From the NCBI RefSeq assembly GCF_051014445.1, contig NC_135141.1, forward strand, positions 1,984,001-2,048,000: a stretch of 64,000 nucleotides of DNA, given 5' to 3'. Numbering within the stretch: the first letter of the stretch is position 1; each line of letters begins with the position of its first letter. The notes beneath the pieces are model-generated. The model saw only the letters and a list, made by a program, of their open reading frames with translations, was not told the DNA's origin and ran no database searches. Made by a program: the position numbers and the translations under genes. This document shows, piece after piece, positions 13,768 to 23,737 of this stretch. Source of the stretch: Colletes latitarsis (Eukaryota > Arthropoda > Insecta > Hymenoptera > Colletidae).

Positions 13768-13998
13768 ACACGAAAATACCAAGGTTCTGGCCATCAAATA
13801 TACTAAGAAGTCAAAATCATGAGCGAGATGCGGACATAACCCAGACCTAACCCAAACCTAACCGGTGTTATCCTCTAAAATATTGATCGAAACTAGGTTT
13901 AATTGTCTGTTTCACTGTGGTACCACATCACTACGTGATTCAAACTGGAAAAAACCCAGGATCTGGCCAACAAGTATGCGAAGAAGGCAAAATCATGT
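13768..13998. repeat. Linking monomers before the homogeneous domain
   Basis: A little over one monomer of the types seen to the left (CCATCAAATATACTAAGAAG, then the AACTAGGTTTAATTGTCTG monomer with ACATCACTACG). To the right of about 13999 the sequence switches to the order that is also found 4554 bp downstream. Confidence 0.7.
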
Positions 13999-15060
13999 GC
14001 CAGATGCAGGCATAACCCAGACTTAACCCAGACCTAACCGGTATTATCCTCTAAAATATTGATCGAAACCAGCTTTAATTGACTGTTTCAATGTGGACAA
14101 ACATTACTACGTGATTCAAACCCGAAGAAACCCAGGATCTGGCCAACAAGTATGCGAAGAAGGCAAGATCATGAGCCAGATGCGGGCATAACCCAGACCT
14201 AACCCAGACCTAACCGGTTTTATCCTCTAAAATGTGGATCGAAACCAAGTTTAATAGACTGTTTCAGTGTGGTATCACATTACTACGTGACTCAAACCCG
14301 AAAAAACCAAGGTTCTGGCCAAGAAGTATGCGAAGAAGGCAAAATCATGAGCCAGATGCGGGCATAACCCAGACCTAACCCAGACCTAACCGGTGTCATC
14401 CTTTAAAATATTGATCGAAACCAAGTTTAGTGGACTGTTTCAGTGTGGTACCACATTACTACGTAACTCAAACACGAAATAACCCGGGATATGGCCAACA
14501 AGTATGCGAAGAAGGCAAAATCATGAGCCAGATGCGGGCATAACCCAGACCTAACCCAGACCTAACCGGTGTCATCCTTTAAAATATTGATCGAAACCAA
14601 GTTTAGTGGACTGTTTCAGTGTGGTACCACATTACTACGTAACTCAAACACGAAATAACCCGGGATATGGCCAACAAGTATGCGAAGAAGGCAAAATCAT
14701 GTGCCAGATGCAGGCATAACCCAGACTTAACCCAGACCTAACCGGTTTTATCCTCTAAAATATTGATCGAAACCAGCTTTAATTGACTGTTTCAATGTGG
14801 ACAAACATTACTACGTGATTCAAACCCGAAGAAACCCAGGATCTGGCCAACAAGTATGCGAAGAAGGCAAAATCATGAGCCTGATGCGGGCATAACCCAG
14901 ACCTAACCCAGACCTATCCGGTTTTATCCTCCATAATATTGATCGAAACCAGGTTTAATGGACTGTTTCAATGTGGTACAACATTACTACGTGATTCAAA
15001 CCCGTAGAAACCCAGGATCTGGCCAACAAGTATGCGAAGAAGGCAAAATCATGAGCCAGA
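13999..15060. repeat. First copy of a segment repeated 4554 bp downstream
   Basis: Landmarks such as GGTATTATCCTCTAAAATATT (14040 versus 18594) and GTGTCATCCTTTATAATATTG (16329 versus 20883) keep a constant shift of 4554 bp, equal to 26 x 176 minus two 11-bp units. The shared segment therefore starts here and continues through the 8-mer copy at 15061-16468. Contents: TGTGGACAAAC monomers, two tandem TTTAGTGG monomers, a GAGCCTGATGCGGG monomer, and a CCCGTAGAAACCC monomer. Confidence 0.85.
14392..14743. repeat. Single-monomer tandem duplication (TTTAGTGG type)
   Basis: Two adjacent 176-bp copies (14392-14567 and 14568-14743) share TTTAGTGGACTG, CGTAACTCAAACACG and AACCCGGGATATGG. They differ mainly at the end, GAGCCAGATGCGGGC versus GTGCCAGATGCAGGC. 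The same pair is kept at about 18946-19297 and 24545-24896. Confidence 0.85.
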
Positions 15061-16468
15061 TGCGCGCATAAGCCCGACCTAACCCAGACCTAGCCGGTGT
15101 TATCCTCCAAAATATTGATCGAAATCAAATTTAATGGTCTGTTTCTGTGTGGTACCGCATTACTACGTGTTTCAAACCCGAAAAAACCCAGCTTCTGGCC
15201 AACAAGTATGCGAAGAAAGCAAAATCATGTGCCAGATGCAGGCATAACCCAGACCTAACCCAGACCTAACCAGTTTTGTCCTCTAAAATATTGATCGAAA
15301 CCAGGTTTAATCGACTGTTTCAATGTGGTACAACATTACTGCGTCATTCAATCCCGAAAAAACCCAGGATGTAGCCAACAAGTTTTCCAAGAAGGCAAAA
15401 TCATGAGCCAGATGTGGGCATAAGCCAGACCTAACCCAGACCTAACCGGTGTTATCCTCTAAAATGTGGGTCGAAACCAGCTTTAATTGACTGTTTCAGT
15501 GTGGTACCACATTACTACGTGACTCAAACCCGAAAAAACCCAGGGTCTGGCCAACAAGTATGCGAAGAAGGCAAAATCATGAGCCAGATGCGGACATAAG
15601 CCAGACCTACCCCAGCCCTAACCTGTTTTATCCTCTAAAATATTGATCGAAACCAGGTTTTATTGACTGTTACTGTGTGGTACCACATTACTACGTGATT
15701 CAAATGCGAAAAAACCCAGGATCTGGCCAACAAGTATGCGAAGAAGGCAAAATCATGAGCCAGAAGTGGGCATAAGCCAGACCTAACCCAGACCTAACCG
15801 GTTTTATCCTCTAAAATATTGATCGAAACCAGGTTTTATTTACTGCTACTGTGTGGTACCACATTACTACGTGATTCAAATGCGAAAAAACCCAGGATCT
15901 GGCCAACAAGTATGCAAAGAAGGCAAAATCATGAGCCAGATGTGGGCATAACCCAGACCTAACCCACACCTAACCGGTGCCATCCTTTAAAATATTGATC
16001 GAAACCAGGTTTAGTTGTCTGTTTCAGTGTGGTACCACATTACTACGTGACTCAAACCCGAAAAAACCCAGGATCTGGCCAACAAGTATGCGAAGAAGGC
16101 AAAATCATGAGCCAGAAGTGGGCATAAGCCAGACCTAACCCAGACCTAACCGGTTTTATCCTCTAAAATATTGATCGAAACCAGGTTTTATTTACTGCTA
16201 CTGTGTGGTACCACATTACTACGTGATTCAAATGCGAAAAAACCCAGGATCTGGCCGACAAGTATGCGAAGAAGGCAAAATCATGAACCAGATGCGCGCA
16301 TAACCCAGACCTTACCCAGACCTAACCGGTGTCATCCTTTATAATATTGATCGAAACCAAGTTTAATGGACTGTTTCAGTGTGGTACCACATTACTACGT
16401 GAATCAAACCCGAAAAAACCCAGGGTCTGGCCAACAAGTATGCGAAGAAGGCAAAATCATGAGCCAGA
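15061..16468. repeat. 8-monomer (1408-bp) higher-order unit, copy 1
   Basis: Followed directly by a second copy at exactly 1408 bp (8 x 176, no short monomers). Both copies share two substitutions absent from the related segments further right: ATCGAAATCAAATTT (near 15118 and 16526) and CATTACTGCGTCATTC (near 15334 and 16742), which later relatives show as GAAACC and CTACGTC. Also included are a TAGCCAACAAGTTTTCC monomer, a GTGGGTCGAAACC monomer, the CTACCCCAGCCCTAACC tail, and AGAAGTGGGC monomers. Confidence 0.92.
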
Positions 16469-17876
16469 TGCGCGCATAAGCCCGACCTAACCCAGACCTA
16501 GCCGGTGTTATCCTCCAAAATATTGATCGAAATCAAATTTAATGGTCTGTTTCTGTGTGGTACCGCATTACTACGTGTTTCAAACCCGAAAAAACCCAGC
16601 TTCTGGCCAACAAGTATGCGAAGAAAGCAAAATCATGTGCCAGATGCAGGCATAACCCAGACCTAACCCAGACCTAACCAGTTTTGTCCTCTAAAATATT
16701 GATCGAAACCAGGTTTAATCGACTGTTTCAATGTGGTACAACATTACTGCGTCATTCAATCCCGAAAAAACCCAGGATGTAGCCAACAAGTTTTCCAAGA
16801 AGGCAAAATCATGAGCCAGATGTGGGCATAAGCCAGACCTAACCCAGACCTAACCGGTGTTATCCTCTAAAATGTGGGTCGAAACCAGCTTTAATTGACT
16901 GTTTCAGTGTGGTACCACATTACTACGTGACTCAAACCCGAAAAAACCCAGGGTCTGGCCAACAAGTATGCGAAGAAGGCAAAATCATGAGCCAGATGCG
17001 GACATAAGCCAGACCTACCCCAGCCCTAACCTGTTTTATCCTCTAAAATATTGATCGAAACCAGGTTTTATTGACTGTTACTGTGTGGTACCACATTACT
17101 ACGTGATTCAAATGCGAAAAAACCCAGGATCTGGCCAACAAGTATGCGAAGAAGGCAAAATCATGAGCCAGAAGTGGGCATAAGCCAGACCTAACCCAGA
17201 CCTAACCGGTTTTATCCTCTAAAATATTGATCGAAACCAGGTTTTATTTACTGCTACTGTGTGGTACCACATTACTACGTGATTCAAATGCGAAAAAACC
17301 CAGGATCTGGCCAACAAGTATGCAAAGAAGGCAAAATCATGAGCCAGATGTGGGCATAACCCAGACCTAACCCACACCTAACCGGTGCCATCCTTTAAAA
17401 TATTGATCGAAACCAGGTTTAGTTGTCTGTTTCAGTGTGGTACCACATTACTACGTGACTCAAACCCGAAAAAACCCAGGATCTGGCCAACAAGTATGCG
17501 AAGAAGGCAAAATCATGAGCCAGAAGTGGGCATAAGCCAGACCTAACCCAGACCTAACCGGTTTTATCCTCTAAAATATTGATCGAAACCAGGTTTTATT
17601 TACTGCTACTGTGTGGTACCACATTACTACGTGATTCAAATGCGAAAAAACCCAGGATCTGGCCGACAAGTATGCGAAGAAGGCAAAATCATGAACCAGA
17701 TGCGCGCATAACCCAGACCTTACCCAGACCTAACCGGTGTCATCCTTTATAATATTGATCGAAACCAAGTTTAATGGACTGTTTCAGTGTGGTACCACAT
17801 TACTACGTGAATCAAACCCGAAAAAACCCAGGGTCTGGCCAACAAGTATGCGAAGAAGGCAAAATCATGAGCCAGA
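16469..17876. repeat. 8-monomer (1408-bp) higher-order unit, copy 2
   Basis: Direct tandem copy of 15061-16468. The junction cannot be placed more exactly than the roughly 50 bp of shared sequence before it (TCTGGCCAACAAG to GAGCCAGATGCG). After 17876 the sequence reads GCGGACATAAGCC instead of GCGCGCATAAGCCCG. Removing this copy turns the downstream 4554-bp shift into the 3146-bp shift seen between 17737 and 20883 (4554 - 1408 = 3146), an independent confirmation. Confidence 0.92.
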
Positions 17877-18138
17877 TGCGGACATAAGCCAGACCTACCC
17901 CAGCCCTAACCTGTTTTATCCTCTAAAATATTGATCGAAACCAGGTTTTATTGACTGTTACTGTGTGGTACCACATTACTACGTGATTCAAATCCGAAAA
18001 AACCCAGCATCTGGCCAACAAGTATGCAAAGAAGGAAAAATCATGAGCCAGATGCGGGCATAGCCCAGACCTAACCGGTTTTATCCTCTAAAATATTCAT
18101 CGAAATGTGGTTTAATTGACTGTTACTGTGTGGTGCCA
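17877..18138. repeat. Linking monomers, relative of 21023-21284
   Basis: One and a half monomers: the CTACCCCAGCCCTAACC tail, a GGAAAAATCATG monomer, and the 165-bp form with start box CATCGAAATGTGG. The 3146-bp shift to 21023 and beyond is kept until about 18405, where this copy has lost one 11-bp tail unit. Confidence 0.8.
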
Positions 18139-19121
18139 CATTACTACGTGATTCAAATCCGAAAAAACCCAGGATCTGGCCAACAAGTATGCAAAGAAGT
18201 CAAAATCATGAGCGAGATGCGGGCATAACCCAGACCTAACCCAGACCTAACCGGTGTTAGCCTCTAAAATGTGGATCGAAACCAAATTTAATGGATTGTT
18301 TCTGTGTGGTGCCACATTACTACGTGATTCAAATCCGAAAAAACCCAGGATCTGGCCAACAAGTATGCAAAGAAGTCAAAATCATGAGCGAGATGCGGGC
18401 ATAACCCAGACCTTACCGGTGTCATCCTTTATAATATTGATCGAAACCAAGTTTAATGGACTGTTTCAGTGTGGTACCACATTACTACGTGACTCAAACC
18501 CGAAAAAACCCAGGTTCTGGCCAACAAGTATGCGAAGAAGGCAAAATCATGTGCCAGATGCAGGCATAACCCAGACTTAACCCAGACCTAACCGGTATTA
18601 TCCTCTAAAATATTGATCGAAACCAGCTTTAATTGACTGTTTCAATGTGGACAAACATTACTACGTGATTCAAACCCGAAGAAACCCAGGATCTGGCCAA
18701 CAAGTATGCGAAGAAGGCAAAATCATGAGCCAGATGCGGGCATAACCCAGACCTAACCCAGACCTAACCGGTTTTATCCTCTAAAATGTGGATCGAAACC
18801 AAGTTTAATAGACTGTTTCAGTGTGGTATCACATTACTACGTGACTCAAACCCGAAAAAACCAAGGTTCTGGCCAACAAGTATGCGAAGAAGGCAAAATC
18901 ATGAGCCAGATGCGGGCATAACCCAGACCTAACCCAGACCTAACCGGTGTCATCCTTTAAAATATTGATCGAAACCAAGTTTAGTGGACTGTTTCAGTGT
19001 GGTACCACATTACTACGTAACTCAAACACGAAATAACCCGGGATATGGCCAACAAGTATGCGAAGAAGGCAAAATCATGAGCCAGATGCGGGCATAACCC
19101 AGACCTAACCCAGACCTAACC

Positions 19122-22100
19122 GGTGTCATCCTTTAAAATATTGATCGAAACCAAGTTTAGTGGACTGTTTCAGTGTGGTACCACATTACTACGTAACTCA
19201 AACACGAAATAACCCGGGATATGGCCAACAAGTATGCGAAGAAGGCAAAATCATGTGCCAGATGCAGGCATAACCCAGACTTAACCCAGACCTAACCGGT
19301 TTTATCCTCTAAAATATTGATCGAAACCAGCTTTAATTGACTGTTTCAATGTGGACAAACATTACTACGTGATTCAAACCCGAAGAAACCCAGGATCTGG
19401 CCAACAAGTATGCGAAGAAGGCAAAATCATGAGCCTGATGCGGGCATAACCCAGACCTAACCCAGACCTATCCGGTTTTATCCTCCAAAATATTGATCGA
19501 AACCAGGTTTAATGGACTGTTCCAATGTGGTACAACATTACTACGTGATTCAAACCCGTAGAAACCCAGGATCTGGCCAACAAGTATGCGAAGAAGGCAA
19601 AATCATGAGCCAGATGCGCGCATAAGCCCGACCTAACCCAGACCTAGCCGGTGTTATCCTCCAAAATATTGATCGAAACCAAATTTAATGGTCTGTTTCT
19701 GTGTGGTACCGCATTACTACGTGTTTCAAACCCGAAAAAACCCAGCTTCTGGCCAACAAGTATGCGAAGAAAGCAAAATCATGTGCCAGATGCAGGCATA
19801 ACCCAGACCTAACCCAGACCTAACCGGTGTTAGCCTCTAAAATGTGGATCGAAACCAAATTTAATGGATTGTTTCTGTGTGGTGCCACATTACTACGTGA
19901 TTCAAATCCGAAAAAACCCAGGATCTGGCCAACAAGTATGCAAAGAAGTCAAAATCATGAGCCAGATGTGGGCATAAGCCAGACCTAACCCAGACCTAAC
20001 CGGTGTTATCCTCTAAAATGTGGGTCGAAACCAGCTTTAATTGACTGTTTCAGTGTGGTACCACATTACTACGTGACTCAAACCCGAAAAAACCCAGGGT
20101 CTGGCCAACAAGTATGCGAAGAAGGCAAAATCATGAGCCAGATGCGGACATAAGCCAGACCTACCCCAGCCCTAACCTGTTTTATCCTCTAAAATATTGA
20201 TCGAAACCAGGTTTTATTGACTGTTACTGTGTGGTACCACATTACTACGTGATTCAAATGCGAAAAAACCCAGGATCTGGCCAACAAGTATGCGAAGAAG
20301 GCAAAATCATGAGCCAGAAGTGGGCATAAGCCAGACCTAACCCAGACCTAACCGGTTTTATCCTCTAAAATATTGATCGAAACCAGGTTTTATTTACTGC
20401 TACTGTGTGGTACCACATTACTACGTGATTCAAATACGAAAAAACCCAGGATCTGGCCAACAAGTATGCAAAGAAGGCAAAATCATGAGCCAGATGTGGG
20501 CATAACCCAGACCTAACCCACACCTAACCGGTGCCATCCTTTAAAATATTGATCGAAACCAGGTTTAGTTGTCTGTTTCAGTGTGGTACCACATTACTAC
20601 GTGACTCAAACCCGAAAAAACCCAGGATCTGGCCAACAAGTATGCGAAGAAGGCAAAATCATGAGCCAGAAGTGGGCATAAGCCAGACCTAACCCAGACC
20701 TAACCGGTTTTATCCTCTAAAATATTGATCGAAACCAGGTTTTATTTACTGCTACTGTGTGGTACCACATTACTACGTGATTCAAATGCGAAAAAACCCA
20801 GGATCTGGCCGACAAGTATGCGAAGAAGGCAAAATCATGAACCAGATGCGCGCATAACCCAGACCTTACCCAGACCTAACCGGTGTCATCCTTTATAATA
20901 TTGATCGAAACCAAGTTTAATGGACTGTTTCAGTGTGGTACCACATTACTACGTGAATCAAACCCGAAAAAACCCAGGGTCTGGCCAACAAGTATGCGAA
21001 GAAGGCAAAATCATGAGCCAGATGCGGACATAAGCCAGACCTACCCCAGCCCTAACCTGTTTTATCCTCTAAAATATTGATCGAAACCAGGTTTTATTGA
21101 CTGTTACTGTGTGGTACCACATTACTACGTGATTCAAATCCGAAAAAACCCAGCATCTGGCCAACAAGTATGCAAAGAAGGAAAAATCATGAGCCAGATG
21201 CGGGCATAGCCCAGACCTAACCGGTTTTATCCTCTAAAATATTCATCGAAATGTGGTTTAATTGACTGTTACTGTGTGGTGCCACATTACTACGTGATTC
21301 AAATCCGAAAAAACCCAGGATCTGGCCAACAAGTATGCAAAGAAGTCAAAATCATGAGCGAGATGCGGGCATAACCCAGACCTAACCCAGACCTAACCGG
21401 TGCTATCCTCTAAAATGTGGATCGAAACCAAATTTAATGGATTGTTTCTGTGTGGTGCCACATTACTACGTGATTCAAATCCGAAAAAACCCAGGATCTG
21501 TCCAACAAGTATGCAAAGAAGTCAAAATCATGAGCGAGATGCGGGCATAACCCAGACCTTACCCAGACCTAACCGGTGTCATCCTTTATAATATTGATCG
21601 AAACCAAGTTTAATGGACTGTTTCAGTGTGGTACCACATTACTACGTGACTCAAACCCGAAAAAACCCAGGTTCTGGCCAACAAGTATGCGAAGAAGGCA
21701 AAATCATGTGCCAGATACGGGCATAACCCAGACCTAACCGGTTTTATCCTCTAAAATATTCATCGAAATGTGGTTTAATTGACTGTTACTGTGTGGTGCC
21801 ACATTACTACGTGATTCAAATCCGAAAAAACCCAGGATCTGGCCAACAAGTATGCAAAGAAGTCAAAATCATGAGCGAGATGCGGGCATAACCCAGACCT
21901 AACCCAGACCTAACCGGTGTTATCCTCTAAAATGTGGATCGAAACCAGCTTTAATTGACTGTTTCAGTGTGGTACCACATTACTTCGTGACTCAAACCCG
22001 AAAAAACCCAGGTTCTGGCCAACAAGTATGCGAAGAAGGCAAAATCATGAGCCAGATGTGGGCATAAGCCAGACCTAACCCAGACCTAACCGATTTTATC

Positions 22101-22619
22101 CGCTAAAATATTGATCGAAACCAGGTTTAGTTGACTGTTTCGTTGTGGTACTGCATTACTACGTGATTCAAACAGGGTAAAACCCAGGTTCTGGCCAACA
22201 AGTATGCGATGAAGGCTGAATCATGATCGAGATGCGGGCATAAGCCAGACCTAACCCAGACCTAACCGGTGTTAGCCTCCAAAATATTGATCGAAACCAG
22301 GTTTAGTTGACTGTTTCGTTATCGTACCGCATTACTACGCCATTCAAACAGGGTAAAACCCAGGTTCTGGCCAACAAGTATGCGATGAAGGTAGAATCAT
22401 GAGCGAGATGCGGGCATAACCCAGACCTAACCCAGACCTAACCGGTGTTAACCTCCAAAATATTGATCGAAACCAAATTTAATGGATTGTTTCTGTGTGG
22501 TGCCACATTACTACGTGATTCAAATCCGAAAAAACCCAGGATCTGGCCAACAAGTATGCAAAGAAGTCAAAATCATGAGCGAGATGCGGGCATAACCCAG
22601 ACCTTACCCAGACCTAACC
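19122..22619. repeat. 20-monomer (3498-bp) unit, copy 1, with a conversion-like patch
   Basis: Corresponds to 24721-28218 at the 5599-bp shift and to 22620 onwards at 3498 bp. 3498 equals 20 x 176 minus two 11-bp units. It differs from the other copies mainly in one monomer at 19826-19949. It contains a full G1-G2-G3 module opening at 22113; G3 (22465) runs across its right edge. Confidence 0.9.
19826..19949. repeat. Conversion-like patch replacing one monomer
   Basis: Relatives of this monomer (23324-23447, 25425-25548, 28923-29046, and 15274 and 16682 onwards) read AGTTTTGTCC, AGGTTTAATCGACTG, GATGTAGCC and AAGTTTTCC. Here it reads GGTGTTAGCCTC, AATGTGGATCG, AAATTTAATGGATTG, GGTGCCACATT and AAAGAAGTC, matching the monomer at 18252 onwards over the whole tract. 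Flanks on both sides are the same as in the relatives and length is unchanged. The replaced tract is at least 124 bp. This looks like gene conversion from a monomer about 1.6 kb away; a double unequal exchange is the alternative. Confidence 0.82.
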
Positions 22620-22640
22620 GGTGTCATCCTTTAAAATATT
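22113..22640. repeat. G1-G2-G3 module in copy A
   Basis: Start boxes are at 22113, 22289 and 22465. G1 here has GTGGTACTGCATT and a CGCTAAAATATTG lead. The same module lies at 27712-28239 and 31210-31737 in the two following 20-mer copies, at shifts of exactly 5599 and then 3498 bp. Confidence 0.88.
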
Positions 22641-23707
22641 GATCGAAACCAAGTTTAGTGGACTGTTTCAGTGTGGTACCACATTACTACGTAACTCAAA
22701 CACGAAATAACCCGGGATATGGCCAACAAGTATGCGAAGAAGGCAAAATCATGTGCCAGATGCAGGCATAACCCAGACTTAACCCAGACCTAACCGGTTT
22801 TATCCTCTAAAATATTGATCGAAACCAGCTTTAATTGACTGTTTCAATGTGGACAAACATTACTACGTGATTCAAACCCGAAGAAACCCAGGATCTGGCC
22901 AACAAGTATGCGAAGAAGGCAAAATCATGAGCCTGATGCGGGCATAACCCAGACCTAACCCAGACCTATCCGGTTTTATCCTCCAAAATATTGATCGAAA
23001 CCAGGTTTAATGGACTGTTCCAATGTGGTACAACATTACTACGTGATTCAAACCCGTAGAAACCCAGGATCTGGCCAACAAGTATGCGAAGAAGGCAAAA
23101 TCATGAGCCAGATGCGCGCATAAGCCCGACCTAACCCAGACCTAGCCGGTGTTATCCTCCAAAATATTGATCGAAACCAAATTTAATGGTCTGTTTCTGT
23201 GTGGTACCGCATTACTACGTGTTTCAAACCCGAAAAAACCCAGCTTCTGGCCAACAAGTATGCGAAGAAAGCAAAATCATGTGCCAGATGCAGGCATAAC
23301 CCAGACCTAACCCAGACCTAACCAGTTTTGTCCTCTAAAATATTGATCGAAACCAGGTTTAATCGACTGTTTCAATGTGGTACAACATTACTACGTCATT
23401 CAATCCCGAAAAAACCCAGGATGTAGCCAACAAGTTTTCCAAGAAGGCAAAATCATGAGCCAGATGTGGGCATAAGCCAGACCTAACCCAGACCTAACCG
23501 GTGTTATCCTCTAAAATGTGGGTCGAAACCAGCTTTAATTGACTGTTTCAGTGTGGTACCACATTACTACGTGACTCAAACCCGAAAAAACCCAGGGTCT
23601 GGCCAACAAGTATGCGAAGAAGGCAAAATCATGAGCCAGATGCGGACATAAGCCAGACCTACCCCAGCCCTAACCTGTTTTATCCTCTAAAATATTGATC
23701 GAAACCA
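22620..23707. repeat. 20-monomer unit, partial copy (about 6 monomers)
   Basis: This repeats the opening of the 19122 unit 3498 bp later (TTTAGTGG, TGTGGACAAAC, GAGCCTGATG, CCCGTAGAAACCC, GCGCGCATAAGCCCG, TAGCCAACAAGTTTTCC and GTGGGTCG monomers), without the patch. It stops in the monomer at 23699, which changes to AAATTTAATGGTCTG and then, at 23738, to the start of copy B. Confidence 0.85.
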
Positions 23708-23737
23708 AATTTAATGGTCTGTTTCTGTGTGGTACCG

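Larger units (their letters stand above)
18139..23737. repeat. 32-monomer (5599-bp) higher-order unit, copy A
   Basis: Landmarks repeat 5599 bp downstream throughout (18254/23853, 20883/26482, 21400/26999, 22445/28044). 5599 equals 32 x 176 minus three 11-bp units, and the three short monomers are visible near 18405, 21205 and 21725. Homology with copy B begins at CATTACTACG (18139 versus 23738): just upstream A reads GGTGCCACATT and B reads GGTACCGCATT. The last 30 bp (23708-23737) belong to a chimeric monomer not kept at the end of copy B. Confidence 0.92.

Noticed and set aside
18254..18580. 108-codon open frame, with an identical one at 23853-24179, and many 60-72 codon frames on both strands
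   Set aside because: All are translations of the satellite itself (IETKFNGLF, RDSNPKKPR and similar words repeat in each). They start mostly at GTG or TTG, end at random monomer stops, and are broken in most monomer copies. There is no sign of coding constraint.
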